From NCBI GenBank assembly GCA_033344895.1, contig JAWPMN010000001.1, positions 2,612,001-2,676,000 of the forward strand: 64,000 bases of DNA, in the 5' to 3' direction. The translations under genes were made by a program, and so were the position numbers. Numbering within the stretch: position 1 is the stretch's first letter; the number at the start of each line of letters is the position of its first letter. Below the pieces are notes generated by a model. That model was not told where the DNA came from. It made no database searches and saw nothing but the letters and a program-made list of their open reading frames with translations. Positions 30,463 through 39,264 of this stretch are shown here, in pieces. The DNA comes from Alphaproteobacteria bacterium (GTDB lineage: Bacteria; Pseudomonadota; Alphaproteobacteria; UBA8366; Aestuariispiraceae).

Positions 30463-31515
30463 ATGGCCTGGACGGAAGAGAAACTTGCTGCGCTGCGGGC
30501 GAAATTCGACGGCATGACCGGCGGCGACCTGATCAATCCGGACTATCAGGAAATCGCCGAATACATCTTTTCCCAGGGCGGCAATCGCCCGGCCCCCTAT
30601 GCCGGGTTCCCGACCCTGCTGGATGCCCAGGCCCGCAATGGCGAGGATGCGCTGGACGGGCTTCAGGTCGCGCTTTACGGCATGCCGATGGATCTGGGGG
30701 TGACCAACAGGACCGGTGCACGCTTCGGCCCGCGCGCCATCCGCGCGATAGAGCGGGTCGGCCCCTATAACGATTTTCATCACACGGCGCCGCTGCATCA
30801 GATGGCGGTGGCGGATATCGGCGACGTCCCTTTCCGCAGCCGTTTCGAACTGCACAAGAGTCTGGAGGATATCGAGACCTTCGTCGCCCGCATGGTGGCC
30901 GCCAATGTGATCCCCATGGGGGTCGGCGGTGACCATTCCGTAACCCATGCCGTGATGCGCGCCATCGGCAAGGACCGACCGGTCGGCATGGTGCATATCG
31001 ATGCCCATTGCGATACGGGCGGCGCCTATGAAGGGGAGAAGTTCCATCATGGCGGCCCATTCCGGAATGCGGTCATGGACGGGGTCCTGGACCCGGAGCG
31101 CTGTATCCAGATCGGCATTCGCGGAGCCGCGGGCTATATCTGGGAGTTTTCGGAAGAGGCCGGGATGACGGTGATCGAGGCGAAAGATATCGCGGAAATG
31201 GGCGTTGATGCCATCGTTGCCAAGGCCCGCGACGTGATCGGCGACGGGCCGGCCTATTTCACCTTCGACATAGACGGGCTGGACCCCGCCTTCGCGCCGG
31301 GTACGGGGACGCCGGAGATCGGCGGCCTCACCACTCGCGAAGCCATGGCGATCATCCGCGGGCTGAAGGGACTGAACTTCGTCGGCGGCGATGTCGTCGA
31401 AGTCGCGCCGTCCTATGACGCCACGGCAAACACGGCCCATGCCGGGGCGCAGATGCTGTTCGAAATCCTCAGTCTGATGCAGTTCAGCCCGTCACTGCCC
31501 CCTGCGAAGGCGTAA
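30463..31515 (+). CDS. Ureohydrolase (agmatinase/guanidinobutyrase-like)
   Basis: A 350-residue arginase-superfamily enzyme that hydrolyses a guanidino compound to urea plus an amine. Mn2+ site motifs are GVGGDHSVTH (about residue 150), VHIDAHCDTGG (about 175) and FDIDGLDPAFAPGTGTPE (about 270). The ATG at 30463 follows AAGGGGAAA. The protein has about 40 more N-terminal residues than classical agmatinases, as in guanidinobutyrase/guanidinopropionase relatives. The exact substrate is not decidable here. It lies downstream of a terminator and stands alone. Confidence 0.88.
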   Translation: MAWTEEKLAALRAKFDGMTGGDLINPDYQEIAEYIFSQGGNRPAPYAGFPTLLDAQARNGEDALDGLQVALYGMPMDLGVTNRTGARFGPRAIRAIERVGPYNDFHHTAPLHQMAVADIGDVPFRSRFELHKSLEDIETFVARMVAANVIPMGVGGDHSVTHAVMRAIGKDRPVGMVHIDAHCDTGGAYEGEKFHHGGPFRNAVMDGVLDPERCIQIGIRGAAGYIWEFSEEAGMTVIEAKDIAEMGVDAIVAKARDVIGDGPAYFTFDIDGLDPAFAPGTGTPEIGGLTTREAMAIIRGLKGLNFVGGDVVEVAPSYDATANTAHAGAQMLFEILSLMQFSPSLPPAKA

Positions 31516-31538
31516 CGGGGCGCGGGGCGGGCCGGGCG

Positions 31539-33251
31539 CTATGCCGTCTTGGTGCTGCCGAACGGTATCGTGCAGGTAAAATCGCTGCCCGTGCCCGGCA
31601 CCGACTCGACCTCAATCCGGCCGCCCATCAGTTCGACGAGCTGTTTCGATATGGCCAGACCGAGGCCCGAACCGCCGAACTTCCGGGCGATCGATTCATC
31701 GGCCTGACTGAAGGACCGGAAAAGCTTGGACATCTGTTCTTCCGTGATGCCGATTCCGGTATCCGATACTTGGAAGACAAGCGATACCGAGTGACCGTCG
31801 CGCTTCTGGACACCGATCCGCAAGCCGACCCGACCCGCATCGGTGAACTTGACGGCGTTTGCCAGAAGGTTGTTCAGAACCTGGCCTAGCCGCCATTCGT
31901 CCCCGATCAACTGCAGTGGGACTGCCGGGTCGATTGCCGCCTGATACTCGAGGCCTTTCTGCCGCGCCCGGGTGCCGATGATGGTCTCGACCCGGTCGAC
32001 CACGTCGTTGAGGTCGAAGCGCTCGTGCTCCAGTTCGATCCGTCCTGCCTCGATCCGGGAATAGTCCAGAATGTCATCCAGGATGCGCAGGAGCCCCTGC
32101 GCCGCGGTCAGGGAGCATTCCAGTTGCTCGCGCTGTTTCGGTGATAGATCCCCGGTAAGAACGAGGTCGGTAAAGCCCAGAATCGCGTTCATCGGGGTCC
32201 GAATCTCATGGCTCATCTGAGCCAGGAAGCGGGATTTGGCCAGATTGGCGATCTCGGCATTGCGTGCTGCGCGGGACAGGGCTTCGGACCAGGCGACGAA
32301 GAACCGGTATCCAAGATACCCGAAACACAGAAGTATGACCGCCATGACGGCGTAGACCACGGCGACCGATGCCGCCGCAATATCCGCTGCCGCCTGCCAG
32401 GTGTTGGGCTCGAACACGTCGACTGACCCGGAGACAAAGGCCCGGGTGAGGAAGTAGGAGACTACCAGAAACAGGAACACGCCGCCGATCAGTGTGGCGG
32501 CGGCGGCGACGATCCTCAGATTGCTTTTCTCGTTGTCGAAATCCGCCGGAAAATGACGGTGGCGCCAACGCAGCACCCGCGCGGTCAGAAGGAAGAGTAG
32601 CGGTCCGTTGATCAGGATTGTCTGAAGAAATCCGCCGAGCCACCATCCCTGCCAGATCGCGTAGACGTCGCGAATACCGACATCGTTGGTGTAGGTCCAG
32701 ATGAAGGACCCGGTTGAACCGAACATCGACCCGGCAAACGCCAGCATGACGAACAGGGCGAGGGACTCGAGGGATTTCAGATCGTAGCGGACCGGCAGAC
32801 CACGATAGGCGAGGGCCAGAATGGCGAGCCCCAGCGTGTCCGAAAAACCGAAGATAACGGCCCAGCCCACCGGCATGCCGGAGTAGAGCGCCAGCACAAG
32901 TGTCGAGATATATGCAGGAATGGCGCCCCACCAGTATCCGAACCACAGGACCCAGAGGGTCGATAGAACGAGTGGGGGATATACCGTGACATAGAGGCTG
33001 GCGCCGCCGAACACGATCGGAATTCCGGACCATTCGTATTCGATGGCCGCAATACCCAGCGCGGTGCTGACGACCAGGGTCAGAAGCCAGATCGCCAGAA
33101 GTGTGATCCCCTGTGCGGTGACGTCCTGGCACCGCAGCACCGAAAGCGGGACGGGACGATACAGGCCGTTCCGGTCAGCGGAGCGAATCCAGGGGGATGC
33201 GCCGACACGCGCCGCCAATCGGTGGACAAGTCCCCGGTATGGCGTGAACAT
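31539..33251 (-). CDS. MASE1-like membrane histidine kinase
   Basis: A 570-residue sensor kinase. Residues about 45-320 hold roughly eight membrane spans in a MASE1-like pattern (IWQGWWLGGFLQTILINGPLL). The HisKA phospho-acceptor is in AQMSHEIRTPMNAILGF (about residue 345). The ATPase domain has the N-box NNLLANAVKF, G1 DTGIGI, and G2 GGSGLGLAISKQL. No receiver domain is attached and no response regulator is adjacent. I chose ATG 33251, 5 nt after the upstream stop; ATG 33272 would overlap that gene. Coupling to an unknown secreted protein suggests a paired sensory function. Confidence 0.87.
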   Translation of the reverse strand: MFTPYRGLVHRLAARVGASPWIRSADRNGLYRPVPLSVLRCQDVTAQGITLLAIWLLTLVVSTALGIAAIEYEWSGIPIVFGGASLYVTVYPPLVLSTLWVLWFGYWWGAIPAYISTLVLALYSGMPVGWAVIFGFSDTLGLAILALAYRGLPVRYDLKSLESLALFVMLAFAGSMFGSTGSFIWTYTNDVGIRDVYAIWQGWWLGGFLQTILINGPLLFLLTARVLRWRHRHFPADFDNEKSNLRIVAAAATLIGGVFLFLVVSYFLTRAFVSGSVDVFEPNTWQAAADIAAASVAVVYAVMAVILLCFGYLGYRFFVAWSEALSRAARNAEIANLAKSRFLAQMSHEIRTPMNAILGFTDLVLTGDLSPKQREQLECSLTAAQGLLRILDDILDYSRIEAGRIELEHERFDLNDVVDRVETIIGTRARQKGLEYQAAIDPAVPLQLIGDEWRLGQVLNNLLANAVKFTDAGRVGLRIGVQKRDGHSVSLVFQVSDTGIGITEEQMSKLFRSFSQADESIARKFGGSGLGLAISKQLVELMGGRIEVESVPGTGSDFTCTIPFGSTKTA

Positions 33252-33256
33252 TGCCG

Positions 33257-34372
33257 TCACACCTGTGCGCATTTCTCCCTCGCCTTATCCGGGGACAACT
33301 CGCGGATCTTCGTATAGAACCGTTCACAGATGTCGGTTGGATGCGCGTCCCAGTAGCTTTCGCAGCCGCTCAATGTCGTCGACGCGTCGGCGGTCGGTGT
33401 CTCGCCCATCCTGGCCTGCCAGCACGCCGCTTTCAGGTCCTGCGTCATGACCTTGATTCCGGCGGCATCGGCCTTTTGCTCATTGCCGTCGTAGTTCTTC
33501 GGATCGGAGGCGTACCAGATGTCGCTCGGGTGATTGGAGCCGAGGACCGGGACGTCCAGGCCCGAAGGCAGGGTCACCGATGCGAGCCCCAGGACGCCGA
33601 TATCTGCGCCATAGGCGGTCTTGATCCATGCCCGAACCGGTGCGCCGAACGCGACCATCGGATAGGCGGTGTCGGCATCCTTGCGGGTCCAGAGTTCCAG
33701 GATGGCGGTGTGATAGCGGTCGAAATAGCTGTAGGTCCCCTCCAGCTCCTTGCCGGCGCTGGCCGGTGCGGCGATCGGGGCGATATCCACGATCGTCTGA
33801 TATTTGGGCGTGTCGTCCGCCTCGATGCCGTTGACGGTCAGCAGTTCCGCCCACCGGTCCGTCGTCGCGGACTGGAGGTAGTTCTGGGCCTGGGTCAGGG
33901 AGTAGTCCGGCGGGAAATGCAGCAACTCCACGCTTCGGTGATTTTCGACCGCCATGCCGAGCGGCAGGAAGAACAGCCAGTTGAACTTCCATTTCCCGGC
34001 CGCGTTGAGATCCTGTGCCCCCGCGAAGGCAAGGTCGCCGGCCTCCAGGAAGGACTGGATACGCTGACCGTAATCCGCGGGAAGGCCGTCGAAGGCAACT
34101 TCGATGCGTCCGTCCCGTTCACGGACGTCGACACTGGCATCGGCATAGCCGTCTCGCTGGACGCTCTGGCGCAGATAATGCGCGACTGTGTCCTCCAGCG
34201 ACCAGGGCAGGTAACAGATGACCGCGCAATTGTTCGGGAACGAGAAAAGGCGCTCAACCCTGTCCGTTGTTCCGATGTCAGTCACCTTGTCTTCAGCCGA
34301 GCCGGTCGGTGTCAAAAAGGCAATCTGTGCCAGCAGCAATGCCGGCAGCAGCGCGGACTTTTTCGGACGCAT
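33257..34372 (-). CDS. Unknown secreted protein paired with the histidine kinase
   Basis: A 371-residue protein with a signal peptide (SALLPALLLAQIAFLTPTGSA). I do not recognise the family. The mature part starts with DRVERLFSFPNNCAVICYLPW, contains a beta-like middle (YQTIVDIAPIAAPASAG) and ends in a Cys-containing region (KAACWQARMGET, SGCESYWDAHPTDICERFY) that could form disulfides. The start at 34372 has GGGAGGGG upstream. It is read just before the kinase gene with 5 nt between them. A ligand-binding or signal-relay role for the kinase is an inference from the pairing. Confidence 0.7.
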   Translation of the reverse strand: MRPKKSALLPALLLAQIAFLTPTGSAEDKVTDIGTTDRVERLFSFPNNCAVICYLPWSLEDTVAHYLRQSVQRDGYADASVDVRERDGRIEVAFDGLPADYGQRIQSFLEAGDLAFAGAQDLNAAGKWKFNWLFFLPLGMAVENHRSVELLHFPPDYSLTQAQNYLQSATTDRWAELLTVNGIEADDTPKYQTIVDIAPIAAPASAGKELEGTYSYFDRYHTAILELWTRKDADTAYPMVAFGAPVRAWIKTAYGADIGVLGLASVTLPSGLDVPVLGSNHPSDIWYASDPKNYDGNEQKADAAGIKVMTQDLKAACWQARMGETPTADASTTLSGCESYWDAHPTDICERFYTKIRELSPDKAREKCAQV

Positions 34373-34695
34373 CGTAACCCCTCCCTGGATCTCGCATGGC
34401 ACGCGCATCCGTGCTTTTCCTGTCCGCCGGCCTCCATCCGGCAGGACAGCCGCACGGCGTGCCGGCCCCTGATCGAAAGTGTTAGCAGCCAAAAGATTAA
34501 CAGATGATTAACTTTATCAACCAGTAATTGAATGGAATGCCTTCGCTTCGGGAGGCCGTGAACGGCTATGCCAAGTTCGGCCACGCCGGTGGGACGGGGA
34601 CACCAACGTCAACACTGGCTCGGAAATCGCTTCTCAGAGCAACGACCCGGGAGGCTCCGTCGAGACAGGTGGCGACATGCCGTCAGGGGCGTCGG
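34373..34695. other. 323-nt divergent-free gap upstream of the kinase operon
   Basis: No gene supported. It contains a bulged inverted repeat (CTGTCC-GCCGG / CCGGC-A-GGACAG, about 34417-34447) in the presumptive leader, an AT-rich block at 34490-34530 and the direct repeat described separately. Both flanking genes are on the minus strand, so this is also the tail of nothing visible on the plus strand. Confidence 0.4.
34495..34512 (-). promoter_or_regulatory. Direct repeat GATTAAC with 11-bp period
   Basis: GATTAAC occurs at 34495-34501 and again at 34506-34512, separated by AGAT, so the half-sites are 11 bp apart on the same DNA face. Response regulators of the OmpR/PhoB class bind such direct repeats. 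It lies 123-140 nt upstream of the secreted-protein/kinase operon, in an AT-rich patch. A regulatory role is inferred. Confidence 0.4.
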
Positions 34696-35247
34696 TCATT
34701 TCGCGGCCTGGATGTCTCGCTGCCGCTCCAGAAAAAGGGACTTTCGGTCGCCATACCGACCTAGCACATCGTTGCCGTAACCGACCTTTCTCGCGACCCG
34801 TATAGAGGCCGCATGTGCCGGATCGAACATGCAAACGGTTGTCGCGGACGTCAGGTGCTGGTCGGCCCAGAGCAGCATTCGAGACACTGCCTCCGTTGCA
34901 TATCCCCGGCCATGAGCACTTGTCCTGAAGACCCAGCCTGCTTCCGGCTTTCCATCCAGGTTGGGCTGCGTATCCCGCCGATAGTCAGCGAAGCCGACTT
35001 CGCCCAGAAACTCACCCGTTTCCCTGGACTCCACGACCCAGTATCCGAAACCGAGATAGGACCAGTGGCCGCGATAGCGCAGAAAACGTGCCCAGGACTG
35101 CTCCGCACTCAACGGCGTACCGGAAATATGGGCGACTACGTTCGGATCTGCCCACAATGCGGCTGTTTCCGGAAAATCGTCGATCCGATGCGGACGCAGA
35201 ATCAGGCGTTCCGATTCGAGCCGTACCGCTTCCATTTCAATAGTCAT
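34696..35247 (-). CDS. GNAT acetyltransferase (RimJ/RimL type)
   Basis: A 183-residue N-acetyltransferase of the RimJ-like GNAT_3 group. The start region is LESERLILRPHRIDDF. The acetyl-CoA loop region GWVFRTSAHGRGYATEA (about residue 110) carries the GNAT core, and the C-terminus has NxxS-like RVARKVGYG. The ATG at 35247 follows AAGGATCGGGA. The acceptor is unknown: a protein N-terminus, antibiotic or small amine are all possible. Confidence 0.88.
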   Translation of the reverse strand: MTIEMEAVRLESERLILRPHRIDDFPETAALWADPNVVAHISGTPLSAEQSWARFLRYRGHWSYLGFGYWVVESRETGEFLGEVGFADYRRDTQPNLDGKPEAGWVFRTSAHGRGYATEAVSRMLLWADQHLTSATTVCMFDPAHAASIRVARKVGYGNDVLGRYGDRKSLFLERQRDIQAAK

Positions 35248-35548
35248 TCCCGATCCTTTCAGAGATGCATCGGCAGCGTTCGGATGTCCGTTCCGCACCG
35301 CGCATGCCGGACATCGCCATGCGATCCCCCTAGCCGATTTTGGCTCGCTGGGAAATCTCAACGAATGCGTGTTCCGGGACAGTGCTAGCCAAGGGCGGGT
35401 GCCGCGCCTGCTGCCATCGTGACAGTTGCGACCCCCGCCTGTCCTGTTCTAGACAATCGATCCCAGCATCTTCTGGGTTGCCCGATAGCGCCGGCGACCG
35501 GCGGTGCATGGGCTAGGCTACTAACCGGATATTGGAACGATCCAAGCG
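35248..35548. other. 301-nt divergent gap GNAT / hydroxyacid oxidase
   Basis: No gene supported. It contains a small hairpin (CCCAG 35462-35466 / CTGGG 35473-35477), and a CTAG-containing stretch near 35450. The promoters of both neighbours must lie here, but no confident hexamers or operator palindromes were found. Confidence 0.4.
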
Positions 35549-36691
35549 ATGCGTCTGACGGACTGCCATAACTTTCACGACTTCCGCCGGCTTGCGAAAC
35601 GGCGTCTGCCGGGGCCGATCTTCAATTACATTGACGGCGCCGCGGATGACGAGGTCACCCATCGCCGGAACTCCAGCTGTTTCGACGACTGCGACCTAGT
35701 CCCCAATGTGCTCGCCGGGGTGGAGGAGGTGGATACCTCCGTCACCGTGATGGGGCATAAGCTTGACCTGCCGTTCTATTGCTCCCCGACGGCGCTGCAG
35801 CGACTGTTCCACCATGACGGGGAACGGGCCGTGGCGGCGGCGGCGGAGAAGTTCGGCACCATGTTCGGTGTGTCGTCGCTGGGCACGGTCAGCCTGCGCG
35901 AAGTTCGCAAGCACAAGAATCCGCAAGTCTATCAGTTCTATTTTCACAAGGATCGCGGCCTCAACAGGGCGATGCTGGAAGAGGCCAAGGATGCCGGCGT
36001 CGATATCATGATGCTGACCGTCGACAGCATCACCGGCGGCAACCGGGAACGCGACCTGCGAACGGGTTTCTCCATCCCCTTCCGCCTCACCCTTGGCGGG
36101 ATGATGCAGTTTGCGATGAAGCCGATGTGGGGCATCAACTATGTCACGCATGAAAGCTTCAAACTGCCGCAATTGGATAATCATGTGGACATGAGCGGCG
36201 GTGCCCTGTCGATCGGGCGTTACTTCACTGAAATGCTGGACCCGTGCATGAACTGGAAGCACGTTGAAGAGATGGTGAAGATCTGGGACGGTCAGTTCTG
36301 CCTCAAGGGTGTGATGAGCGTCGATGATGCGCGCAAGGCGGTGGATGTCGGCTGTACGGGCATCGTCCTGTCCAATCACGGCGGACGGCAGCTTGACGGT
36401 TCGCGCACGCCGTTCGACCAACTGGCCGAGGTGGTCGATGCGGTCGGGGACAAGATCGACGTTCTGATGGACAGCGGCGTGCAGCGCGGCACGCATGTCC
36501 TTAAGGCGCTATCCCTCGGCGCCAAGGCGGTCGGGGGCGGCCGGTTCTACCTGTTCCCGCTGGCGGCGGCCGGACAGCCCGGTGTCGAACGGGCGCTGGA
36601 ACTGATGCGGGCGGAAATCGTCCGCGACATGCGGCTGATGGGCTGCCGATCCGTCGCCGATCTTTCGCGGAAGAACCTGCGCTTCAGATAG
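35549..36691 (+). CDS. lldD: FMN-dependent alpha-hydroxyacid oxidase (L-lactate dehydrogenase type)
   Basis: A 380-residue TIM-barrel flavoenzyme of the LldD/glycolate-oxidase family. The N-terminal FNYIDGAADDEVTHRRN carries the active-site Tyr. The catalytic base is in VLSNHGGRQLDGSRTP (about residue 278), and phosphate binding follows in ALSLGAKAVGGGRFY. It oxidises L-lactate or a related 2-hydroxyacid to the keto acid. It stands alone, convergent with the PuuE-like gene. The symbol is a family-level assignment; the substrate may differ. Confidence 0.88.
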   Translation: MRLTDCHNFHDFRRLAKRRLPGPIFNYIDGAADDEVTHRRNSSCFDDCDLVPNVLAGVEEVDTSVTVMGHKLDLPFYCSPTALQRLFHHDGERAVAAAAEKFGTMFGVSSLGTVSLREVRKHKNPQVYQFYFHKDRGLNRAMLEEAKDAGVDIMMLTVDSITGGNRERDLRTGFSIPFRLTLGGMMQFAMKPMWGINYVTHESFKLPQLDNHVDMSGGALSIGRYFTEMLDPCMNWKHVEEMVKIWDGQFCLKGVMSVDDARKAVDVGCTGIVLSNHGGRQLDGSRTPFDQLAEVVDAVGDKIDVLMDSGVQRGTHVLKALSLGAKAVGGGRFYLFPLAAAGQPGVERALELMRAEIVRDMRLMGCRSVADLSRKNLRFR

Positions 36692-36740
36692 GCTGTACCG
36701 ATCCGGTGGTCCCCTTCGGCCTCGTCTCGCCGGCAGGCCT

Positions 36741-37673
36741 TCAGGTCTTGGGTCCCGCCGTACGCGGATCTGGATGCCGGGACGCCCAATGCCGGGCGAT
36801 GTCGTCACGCCGGGCAATCCAGACATGTTCGTGGGAAAGGACATAGTCGAAGATCCGGTGCAGGGCGCCGATCCGACCCGGCCGGCCCAGCAGGCGCGCA
36901 TGCAGCCCGACGGTCAGCATCTTGGGTCGTTCCGCGCCCTCCCGGTACAGCGTGTCGAATGTGTCGCGGAAATAGGTCACGAACTCGTCCCCAACGACAT
37001 AGCCCCCGCCGTCCCGGGCGAAACGGGAATCGTTGGTGTCCAGCGAGTAGGGTACCATCAGCAGCCCTGGATGGTCCGGCGACCAATAGGGCAGATCGTC
37101 ATTGTAGACATCGGATGTGTAGAGGAAGCTGCCGGCCTCAATCACCAGTGGGATCGTGTTCACTGACGGCAGCCCCGCATAATAGCCCAGCGGTTTTTCG
37201 CCGGTCAGGGCTTCGATCTGGGCGATGGACTTGGCGATGCAGGCGCGTTCCTCCTCGACTGTCAGCGTCGAGTAGTCGATCCAGCGCCAGCCGTGCGGAT
37301 GCAGGTCGAAGCCGGCATCGATCATCGCCTTCAGCGCCAGCGGATTATGTTCCGCCGCGCGTCCGACCAGATTCACCGTGCCTTTCAGACCGCGATCGGT
37401 GAAGGCGCGCAGGATGCGCCAATAGCCAACCCGGGCGCCGTATTCATAGGAATGTTCGATATTCAACTCACGTCCGCCGATCTTCGGCGAGACTGTAACG
37501 TCGGAAATCCGGGTTTCGGACTGGCTGTCGCCTTCCATGATCGAGCGTTCGCCGCCCTCCTCGTAGTTGAGGCAGAAGTTGACGGCGATGCGGGCGCCGC
37601 CCGGCCAGTCGGCGAAAGGGGGATCATCGGCATATCCGATGAAGTCGCGACTTTGTCCGAAGGTTTCCGTCAT
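36741..37673 (-). CDS. PuuE-like polysaccharide-deacetylase-fold amidase
   Basis: A 310-residue NodB-fold protein closely resembling PuuE allantoinases: YADDPPFADWPGGARIAVNFCLNYEEGGE (read in parts), ELNIEHSYEYGARVGYWRILR and GFDLHPHGWRWIDYSTL. PuuE enzymes open allantoin rings without the metal set of classical allantoinase; some homologues act on other cyclic amides. The ATG at 37673 has AAAGGTGAG; a GTG three codons earlier is possible. No other purine-degradation gene is adjacent, so allantoin is uncertain. Confidence 0.8.
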   Translation of the reverse strand: MTETFGQSRDFIGYADDPPFADWPGGARIAVNFCLNYEEGGERSIMEGDSQSETRISDVTVSPKIGGRELNIEHSYEYGARVGYWRILRAFTDRGLKGTVNLVGRAAEHNPLALKAMIDAGFDLHPHGWRWIDYSTLTVEEERACIAKSIAQIEALTGEKPLGYYAGLPSVNTIPLVIEAGSFLYTSDVYNDDLPYWSPDHPGLLMVPYSLDTNDSRFARDGGGYVVGDEFVTYFRDTFDTLYREGAERPKMLTVGLHARLLGRPGRIGALHRIFDYVLSHEHVWIARRDDIARHWASRHPDPRTAGPKT

Positions 37674-37759
37674 GCCACTCACCTTTTCGTTGTCCGGTAG
37701 ACTCTGGCCAAGGGCGCGCCGACTGGCAATGATCGCTGCGTCTGTCGGCGGAATTCGGC

Positions 37760-38251
37760 TCAGCCGCGATGCAGGATGACCTCGAACCCCTCGTCCGGGG
37801 TGGGCGGCGTGAAGTAACGCGTGATCTCGTCGAACATCGCGTCGGATACCTGAAAGTCGTGACTGCCCTCGGCATTGCGTTGCCGCAGGCGGTCGCGGCA
37901 GACATCGTCGGGAATGTCGAGCAGATGGAGCCGGTGCGACACACCGGAATCGCGGATCAGCCCGGCCATCCAGGCCCGCTGCTTCGGGGTGTTCGCCGCA
38001 AAATCCAGAATGACAGTCATACCCTGCCGCAGCAACGCAATCAGATGCGGCGTCATGGCCGTGCGCAGCCGGCGGGAAGTCCGGACATAGTCTTCAAGCC
38101 CATGAAGTTCTTCTGGGTAAAGGGCGGACAGCCAAGGGTCTTCAGCCACGACAATGCCCCCGGTTTCAACGGCCAGGCGCGACGCCAGGGTCGATTTTCC
38201 GGATGCGATCTTGCCGCAAAGGAGATGCAGGGCGGCGTTGTTATCGGTCAT
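37760..38251 (-). CDS. Small P-loop kinase-like ATPase
   Basis: A 163-residue AAA_33/zeta-toxin-like kinase fold. Walker A is CGKIASGKST (residues about 12-21). VILDFAANTPKQRAWM matches the region that usually precedes the lid, with CRDRLRQRN as the Arg-rich lid. These small kinases phosphorylate nucleosides, sugars or antibiotics; the substrate is unknown. Its ATG overlaps the LysR stop by 4 nt. Upstream in-frame codons read through the 12-bp repeat and are unlikely to be used. Confidence 0.75.
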   Translation of the reverse strand: MTDNNAALHLLCGKIASGKSTLASRLAVETGGIVVAEDPWLSALYPEELHGLEDYVRTSRRLRTAMTPHLIALLRQGMTVILDFAANTPKQRAWMAGLIRDSGVSHRLHLLDIPDDVCRDRLRQRNAEGSHDFQVSDAMFDEITRYFTPPTPDEGFEVILHRG

Positions 38252-39171
38252 GAGATTCGAGCTGCGGGCAGGGGACGGGGCAGGGGACGGGGCAGGGGAC
38301 GAGGCAGGGCGCATAGTGCCTCAGCCATGTCGCGCAACAGATCGCGGCGAGGGTCGTTCCTGCGGAAACAAATCCAGTAGCGGGACGGGCAATCGACCGG
38401 CTTCCCGACCGCGACCAACCGGCCCGCGGCGACGGCTGCGTCGGTCAGCAAGGGACGGCCCAATGCGGTACCGTGCCCGGCCAGGGCGGCCTGGATCGCC
38501 ATATCGGTACGGGTCACGGACATACGGGGGTTTTGGCTCAGGGACAGACCGCTGGCATCCTCGTACCGGTCCCAGCCGGATTGCGTGCCGTCCTGATCGC
38601 AGCTTCGATCCTGGATCAGAACCGCATCCGGATCCGCCAGTTCGAAGTCGTGTGTCGCGGCCATCGGCGTCAGTGTCACGGATGACAGTTCGATCGTCTC
38701 CAGTCCCTCATAGGGACCGATGCCGAACCGGATTGCCAGATCCGACGCGTTCAGGCCCAGATCGGACAGTCTTTCGTCGGCGATGATTTCCAGTCCCATC
38801 CCGTGCGGCGTGACGGCGGGCAATGCCGCCATGCCCCAAAGATTGGCCAGTGTCGCAGACATGGATACGGTCAGAACCTCCCGTGCGTCCCTTGCCGCCA
38901 GTTCGCGCAACGCCGCATCGACGCCCCGCAGGGTGCCGTTGCTCAAGGCGACAAGGCTGCGCCCGGCGGCGGTCGGGACGGCAACCCGTCCGTCGCGATC
39001 GAACAGTGCCGTTCCCAGCAGCGTCTCCAACTGCCGAATGCGATGCGATACCGCCGATTGATCAACCCCCAAGGCCGCGCCGGCGGCCGTGAAACTGCCG
39101 GTGCGGGCCAGGGCGGTCAGGAAGGGCATGGCCTGCAGGACGCGGGCGGCAATGTGATGGTCCGCTTTCAT
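38248..39171 (-). CDS. LysR-type transcriptional regulator
   Basis: A 307-residue regulator. The N-terminal winged helix is ALARTGSFTAAGAALGVDQSAVSHRIRQLE (read in parts), followed by the linker LFDRDGRVAVPTAAG. The C-terminal effector domain is complete until about residue 290. It then ends in an unusual PLPR tandem-repeat tail encoded by 12-bp repeats. It is divergent from phzF-like (93 nt between starts), which is its likely target. The downstream P-loop kinase is coupled by a 4-nt overlap. Confidence 0.9.
   Translation of the reverse strand: MKADHHIAARVLQAMPFLTALARTGSFTAAGAALGVDQSAVSHRIRQLETLLGTALFDRDGRVAVPTAAGRSLVALSNGTLRGVDAALRELAARDAREVLTVSMSATLANLWGMAALPAVTPHGMGLEIIADERLSDLGLNASDLAIRFGIGPYEGLETIELSSVTLTPMAATHDFELADPDAVLIQDRSCDQDGTQSGWDRYEDASGLSLSQNPRMSVTRTDMAIQAALAGHGTALGRPLLTDAAVAAGRLVAVGKPVDCPSRYWICFRRNDPRRDLLRDMAEALCALPRPLPRPLPRPLPAARIS
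38268..38309. repeat. 12-bp tandem microrepeat in the LysR 3' end
   Basis: Three 12-bp units (GCAGGGGACGGG, the third differing by one base) plus a partial fourth. The unit is four codons long, so copy-number change keeps frame and only lengthens a Pro-Leu-Pro-Arg tail of the LysR protein. The repeat also lies directly upstream of the kinase start codon. Confidence 0.85.
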
Positions 39172-39180
39172 GAAATCCGT

Positions 39181-39194
39181 TCATATCGGTATGA
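39181..39194. promoter_or_regulatory. Inverted repeat between LysR and phzF-like gene
   Basis: TCATA-TCGG-TATGA forms a 5-bp inverted repeat with a 4-nt spacer, 10 nt from the LysR start. It is a plausible LysR-family site in the divergent promoter. The spacing is not the exact T-N11-A, so confidence is low. Confidence 0.35.
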
Positions 39195-39264
39195 CGAGGC
39201 TCGCATTGGCGCGGTGCCGATCTTCCGTCATTAAGGTGAGGAACTTTGGCCTAGGGGAATCGCA

